Shown here in pieces: positions 5,635-9,085 of a stretch of 9,085 nucleotides of DNA. The translations under genes were made by a program, and so were the position numbers. A model generated the notes under the pieces. The model ran no database searches, had not been told where the DNA came from, and saw only the letters and a list, made by a program, of their open reading frames with translations. The DNA comes from an uncultured Eubacteriales bacterium (lineage in GTDB: Bacteria > Bacillota > Clostridia > Oscillospirales > Oscillospiraceae), in assembly GCA_958427375.1 (NCBI GenBank), contig CAUABY010000073.1:1-9085 (forward strand), read 5' to 3'. Each line of letters starts with the position of its first letter. Position 1 is the stretch's first letter.

Positions 5635-8034
5635 ATGACAGAACAGATTTCACGCGATGAGATGCGCAGCGCCATAGAGGATAAGCTGTGTTCCCACTTC
5701 GGCGTCACAGGCGCTGAGGCGACTGACTATCAAATCTTTCAGGCCACTGCCATTGTCATCCGCGAAATAATGAGCAGGCTCCTCGTCGCAGAGGACCCCA
5801 GGCATGCCACCAAAGAAGTACACTACATGTCCATGGAGTTCCTCATGGGCCGAAGCCTGATGAAAAACGCCTACAACCTCGGCATATCTGAGGCTGTTAC
5901 CGGCGCGCTTGAGGATATGGGTCACTGCGCCGCGGACATCTTCGAGGCGGAGCCTGACGCGGGTCTGGGCAACGGCGGTCTCGGCCGTCTCGCCGCCTGC
6001 TACATGGACAGCATGTCCACCCTGGGCCTTGAGGCAAAAGGCTACTCCATCTGCTATGAGCTGGGCATCTTCAGGCAGAAGTTTGCCGACGGCAGACAGA
6101 CCGAGGTTGCCGACGATTGGCGCATTGCCGCTGAGAGCTGGCTCGTGCCGCGCTATGAGGACGCTGTTGAAGTCCGCTTCGGCGGCCAGGTCTCCCCGCG
6201 CTGGGACAACTTCGGCAAGTACACCGCCGAGTACACAGGCTACACTGCCGTTATGGCGGTGCCGCGCGACATGCTGATTGCAGGTTACGGCGCAAATGAG
6301 ATAAACACTCTGCGCCTCTGGGATGCCAGGAGCACCAACTATCTTGACATGTACCTCTTCTCCGAGGGCAAGTATGTTCAGAGCCTTGAAGAGCGCACGA
6401 TGTCCGAGGTCATCACCAAGGTTCTCTACCCGGCGGATGAGCATATCGAGGGCAAGACCCTGCGTCTCAAACAGCAGTATTTCTTCGTCTCCGCCACCGC
6501 GCAGGATATAGTCCGCTCCCACATGAAAAAGTGGGGCGACATCAAGAGCTTTGCGGAGCACCACACCATCCAGATTAACGACACCCACCCCACGCTCATC
6601 ATCCCGGAGCTTATGCGCATCTTCATGGATGAGTACGGCCTTGGCTGGGACGAGGCTTGGGACATCGTAACCAAGGCCGTGGCCTACACCAATCACACCG
6701 TTATGAGCGAGGCGCTTGAGCGCTGGCCGCAGGATTTGGTGCAGCAGCTTCTGCCCCGCCTGTGGGAGATTATGTGCGAGATTAACCGCCGCTGGTGCGA
6801 CTATCTCGTCAGCAAGTTCGGTCAGGGCGAGAAGGTCGGCCGCAACCTCATCATCCGTGATGGTCAGGTACACATGGCCAATATGTGCCTTGCCGCCTGC
6901 TACAAGGTCAACGGCGTGTCCAAGCTCCACGGCGACATTCTCAAAAATGACCTCTTCAAAGATGTGTGCGAAATTCGCCCTGAGCGCTTCACCTATGTTA
7001 CAAACGGTATCGACCACCGCCGCTGGCTCAGCCAGATTAACCCCGGCCTTGACAAGCTCATTATTGAGCTGCTGGGCAGCGATGACTACCTCACAAAGCC
7101 GGAGGAGCTGGCAAAGCTCAACGCTTTTGCCGCCGACAGCGAGGTTCAGCGCCGCATCCTTGAGATAAAGCACGAGAACAAGGTGCGCTTTGCCCAGTTT
7201 GCCGCCCGCAACGACGGCTTCACGCTCAACACCGACTCCATTATGGACGTGCAGATTAAGCGCCTGCACGAGTATAAGCGCCAGCTTCTGTGCGCGATGA
7301 GCATCACAAGCCTTCAGCAACAGCTGCACGACAACCCCAATATGGACTTTGTGCCGCGCACCTTCGTGTTTGGCGCAAAGGCCGCCGCGGGCTACAAGAC
7401 CGCAAAGCGCATCATTGAGTTGCTGCTCTCTCTCGCGCACGACGTCAATAACGACCCGTTCTGCCGCGGCAAGCTTCAGGTCTACTTTGTGGAGAACTAC
7501 CGCGTCTCCGCCGCCGAGGTCATAGTACCCGCCGCGCAGGTGTCCGAGCAGATTTCCACCGCCGGTAAGGAGGCCTCCGGCACCGGCTGCATGAAGCTTA
7601 TGATGAACGGCGCGGTCACCATCGGCACGCTCGACGGCGCAAACGTTGAGATGTATGAGCGCCTTGGCGACGAGAACATGTTCCTCTTCGGCCTGCGCAC
7701 GGAAGAGGTCGAGCGTATGAAGGCCAACGGCTATGACCCCAACTATGTCGCCATGCAGGACTATGAGATTATGCGTGTGTTCGACCGCTTCCGCCAGGGC
7801 TTCAGCGACGGCAAGAGCTACTCCGACCTCGTGTCCATGCTGCTTTACGGCGGCGACCCCTACATGCTCATCGCCGACTACCGCGCCTATGCCGACTGCC
7901 AGAAGCGCCTCTATCAGCGCATTGCCGACAAGAGCGAGCTTGCGCGCTTGTCCATCGTCAACACCGCGCAGAGCGGCGTGTTCGCGGCGGACAGAGCTAT
8001 AAGAGAGTACGCCAACAACATATGGAACGTATAA
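5635..8034 (+). CDS. glgP: Glycogen/starch (alpha-glucan) phosphorylase
   Basis: This PLP-dependent enzyme removes glucose units from the non-reducing ends of glycogen or maltodextrin with phosphate, giving glucose-1-phosphate. At 799 residues it has the usual bacterial length (E. coli GlgP 815). Family signatures in order are EAEPDAGLGNGGLGRLAA at about 104-121 (phosphate/PLP region), NDTHPT at 315-320, KRLHEYKRQ at 542-550, and the PLP site EASGTGCMKLMMNG, in which Lys654 should form the Schiff base. TLDGANVE follows. The start is set by GGAGGA (5622-5627) seven bases before the ATG. It lies downstream of the glgCD terminator, and I found no clear promoter in the 62 bases between. psuK follows after four bases. 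Glycogen versus maltodextrin preference cannot be told from sequence alone; the glgCD neighbourhood favours glycogen. Confidence 0.97.
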   Translation: MTEQISRDEMRSAIEDKLCSHFGVTGAEATDYQIFQATAIVIREIMSRLLVAEDPRHATKEVHYMSMEFLMGRSLMKNAYNLGISEAVTGALEDMGHCAADIFEAEPDAGLGNGGLGRLAACYMDSMSTLGLEAKGYSICYELGIFRQKFADGRQTEVADDWRIAAESWLVPRYEDAVEVRFGGQVSPRWDNFGKYTAEYTGYTAVMAVPRDMLIAGYGANEINTLRLWDARSTNYLDMYLFSEGKYVQSLEERTMSEVITKVLYPADEHIEGKTLRLKQQYFFVSATAQDIVRSHMKKWGDIKSFAEHHTIQINDTHPTLIIPELMRIFMDEYGLGWDEAWDIVTKAVAYTNHTVMSEALERWPQDLVQQLLPRLWEIMCEINRRWCDYLVSKFGQGEKVGRNLIIRDGQVHMANMCLAACYKVNGVSKLHGDILKNDLFKDVCEIRPERFTYVTNGIDHRRWLSQINPGLDKLIIELLGSDDYLTKPEELAKLNAFAADSEVQRRILEIKHENKVRFAQFAARNDGFTLNTDSIMDVQIKRLHEYKRQLLCAMSITSLQQQLHDNPNMDFVPRTFVFGAKAAAGYKTAKRIIELLLSLAHDVNNDPFCRGKLQVYFVENYRVSAAEVIVPAAQVSEQISTAGKEASGTGCMKLMMNGAVTIGTLDGANVEMYERLGDENMFLFGLRTEEVERMKANGYDPNYVAMQDYEIMRVFDRFRQGFSDGKSYSDLVSMLLYGGDPYMLIADYRAYADCQKRLYQRIADKSELARLSIVNTAQSGVFAADRAIREYANNIWNV

Positions 8035-8038
8035 GATT

Positions 8039-8935
8039 ATGAGAGCCGTACAGCCGAAGCGCGCCCTCGTCATCGGCGGGGTGAACATGGATATCGGCGG
8101 AAGCCCGATGAACAAGCTCATCATGCGCGACTCCAATCCCGGCATCATAACCGTCAGACCCGGCGGCGTCGGGCGCAACATTGCCCACAATATGCGGCTT
8201 TTGGGGCTCGATGTGAGCCTCATTGCCGCCGTCGGTGATGATGTTTACGGCCACGGCATATTAAAAAGCTGTGCTGAGCTCGGTTTGGATATGTCGCTCG
8301 CGCGCGTCATGCCCGATATGCGCTCGTCCACATATCTCTATGTCACCGACGAGACCGGCGATATGGAGCTTGCCATCTCCGACATGGAGATTGTCAGGTG
8401 CATCACTCCGGACTATATCGCGCGGCACATCGCCGTCATCAACAGCTTTGACGCGGTTGTGCTTGACGCGAATTTGCAGCCGGAGACTATAGAGTACGCC
8501 GCGGCGCACTGCACCGCCCATATCTACGCCGACCCAGTCTCCACCGCAAAGGCCATGCGCCTTTCGCCCGTGCTCGATAAGCTTGCCGCCATCAAGCCGA
8601 ATATCTATGAGGCTGAGCGGCTCACCGGGGAGATTGACCCGGAGCGCGCGGCGAAAAAGCTTGTTGAAAGCGGCGTGAAGCGCGTTTTCATCAGCCTCGG
8701 TGAGGAGGGCATGCTCGCCGCGGACGAAAACGAGCTTGTGCGCCTGCCGCGCGAGTATGTCACGGTTGTCAACACCACCGGCGCGGGCGACGCGGCTACG
8801 GCGGCAATCGTCTGGGCGGGGCTCAACGGGCTGAGCCTTTACGACAGCACACGCGCCGCGGTCAAGGCCGGGGCGATAACCGCCACCTGCGAGGGGGCAA
8901 ACAATCCCGAACTATCGGCGGATAAGCTGATATAA
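8039..8935 (+). CDS. psuK: PfkB-family kinase, probable pseudouridine kinase
   Basis: PsuK phosphorylates pseudouridine to pseudouridine-5'-phosphate, which the glycosidase PsuG splits to uracil and ribose-5-phosphate. The 298-residue protein has the PfkB fold: GGVNMDIGG at 13-21, DSNPG at 31-35, GGVGRN at 42-47, AVGDDVYG at 64-71, ADPVS at 164-168, KPN at 176-178, and the C-terminal PfkB signature TTGAGDA at 246-252 with Asp251 as the catalytic base. The combination of DSNPG, GGVGRNIA, the ISDMEI segment (113-118) and CEGANNPELS (284-293) matches E. coli PsuK as I recall it, better than ribokinase or fructokinase. The ATG is four bases after the glgP stop and has only a weak GGA 12 bases upstream, so translation is probably coupled to glgP. 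No psuG is present in the 150 bases after it. Substrate assignment is by family resemblance. Confidence 0.83.
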   Translation: MRAVQPKRALVIGGVNMDIGGSPMNKLIMRDSNPGIITVRPGGVGRNIAHNMRLLGLDVSLIAAVGDDVYGHGILKSCAELGLDMSLARVMPDMRSSTYLYVTDETGDMELAISDMEIVRCITPDYIARHIAVINSFDAVVLDANLQPETIEYAAAHCTAHIYADPVSTAKAMRLSPVLDKLAAIKPNIYEAERLTGEIDPERAAKKLVESGVKRVFISLGEEGMLAADENELVRLPREYVTVVNTTGAGDAATAAIVWAGLNGLSLYDSTRAAVKAGAITATCEGANNPELSADKLI

Positions 8936-8943
8936 TAAAGAAC

Positions 8944-8986
8944 GAGCGGCGCCGCGGCCGGAATTTCCGACTGCGGACTGCCGCTC
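8944..8986 (+). repeat. Long imperfect palindrome after psuK
   Basis: GAGCGGC (8944-8950) pairs with GCCGCTC (8980-8986). Inside, after a small internal loop, 8952-8957 pairs with 8971-8976 with one G-T pair, and the centre CGGAA-T-TTCCG (8959-8969) is itself a palindrome. The element starts nine bases after the psuK stop, so it may act as a transcript-end hairpin. No T-tract follows (AACACAAAATG), so it is not a standard terminator. It could equally be one copy of a dispersed palindromic repeat. Confidence 0.55.
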
Positions 8987-9085
8987 AACACAAAATGACA
9001 GCCCCGGCGCCTGCCGCAAATCTCCATCCCACCGCACGGGGAGACTTATGTTGTCATTGGCTGGCTGAATGTGCGGTTGATTGGA
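8987..9085 (+). other. Non-coding end of window with a distant inverted repeat
   Basis: No supported gene is visible here. ACCGCAC (9031-9037) and GTGCGGT (9071-9077) are perfect seven-base inverted repeats 33 bases apart. Between them GGGGAG (9038-9043) precedes an ATG at 9048 that opens a frame of only six codons (M-L-S-L-A-G) before TGA. This could be part of a leader for a gene beyond the window, but the sequence stops too soon to decide. Confidence 0.3.

Noticed and set aside
5650..8223. Very long open frame on the minus strand opposite glgP (857 codons)
   Set aside because: It lies opposite the well-supported glgP gene. Its translation is rich in Val, His, Ala and Leu with no recognisable domain, as expected for the complementary frame of a GC-rich gene.
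9048..9068. Six-codon frame after GGGGAG as a real gene
   Set aside because: It is too short to support from sequence alone, so it is mentioned only as a lead in the right-edge region.

Overview
The window reads as ordinary chromosomal DNA from a fairly GC-rich member of the Clostridia (Bacillota), plausibly of the Oscillospiraceae/Ruminococcaceae type. Three things point there: the glycogen genes come as a glgC-glgD pair, in which glgD encodes the non-catalytic subunit typical of Firmicutes; the ribosome binding sites are strong GGAGG types; and peptidyl-tRNA hydrolase follows the PRPP synthase gene. The family assignment is inference from gene content and protein style, because no search could be run. 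There is no sign of a phage, insertion sequence, CRISPR array, tRNA or rRNA.

Left part (1-3113). prfB (release factor 2) lies on the minus strand. It diverges from prs (PRPP synthase) across a gap of about 265 bases that carries a good sigma-A-type promoter for each direction. prs is followed by pth (peptidyl-tRNA hydrolase) on the plus strand. A GC-rich hairpin without a T-tract sits between them. A weak hairpin followed by six T residues sits after pth.

Middle part (3194-5572). glgC and glgD encode the catalytic and the catalytically degenerate subunits of ADP-glucose pyrophosphorylase. They overlap by four bases (ATGA), so they are almost certainly translated in a coupled way as a two-subunit enzyme. 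A textbook intrinsic terminator closes this unit.

Right part (5635-9085). glgP (glycogen phosphorylase) is followed after four bases by a PfkB-family kinase that closely matches pseudouridine kinase (PsuK). The last 150 bases hold no supported gene, but they contain a long imperfect palindrome and a separate long-range inverted repeat.

Together, GlgC/GlgD would make ADP-glucose for storage polysaccharide synthesis and GlgP would release glucose-1-phosphate from that polymer. Synthesis and breakdown are therefore adjacent but separated by a terminator. Glycogen synthase (glgA) and branching enzyme (glgB) are not in the window. prs supplies PRPP for nucleotide synthesis, pth and prfB are translation housekeeping genes, and PsuK would recycle pseudouridine from RNA turnover. 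I found no convincing undescribed system. The most useful leads are the glgP-psuK coupling, the prs leader dyads, the frameshift-free prfB, the substitutions in pth and the palindromic DNA at the right end.
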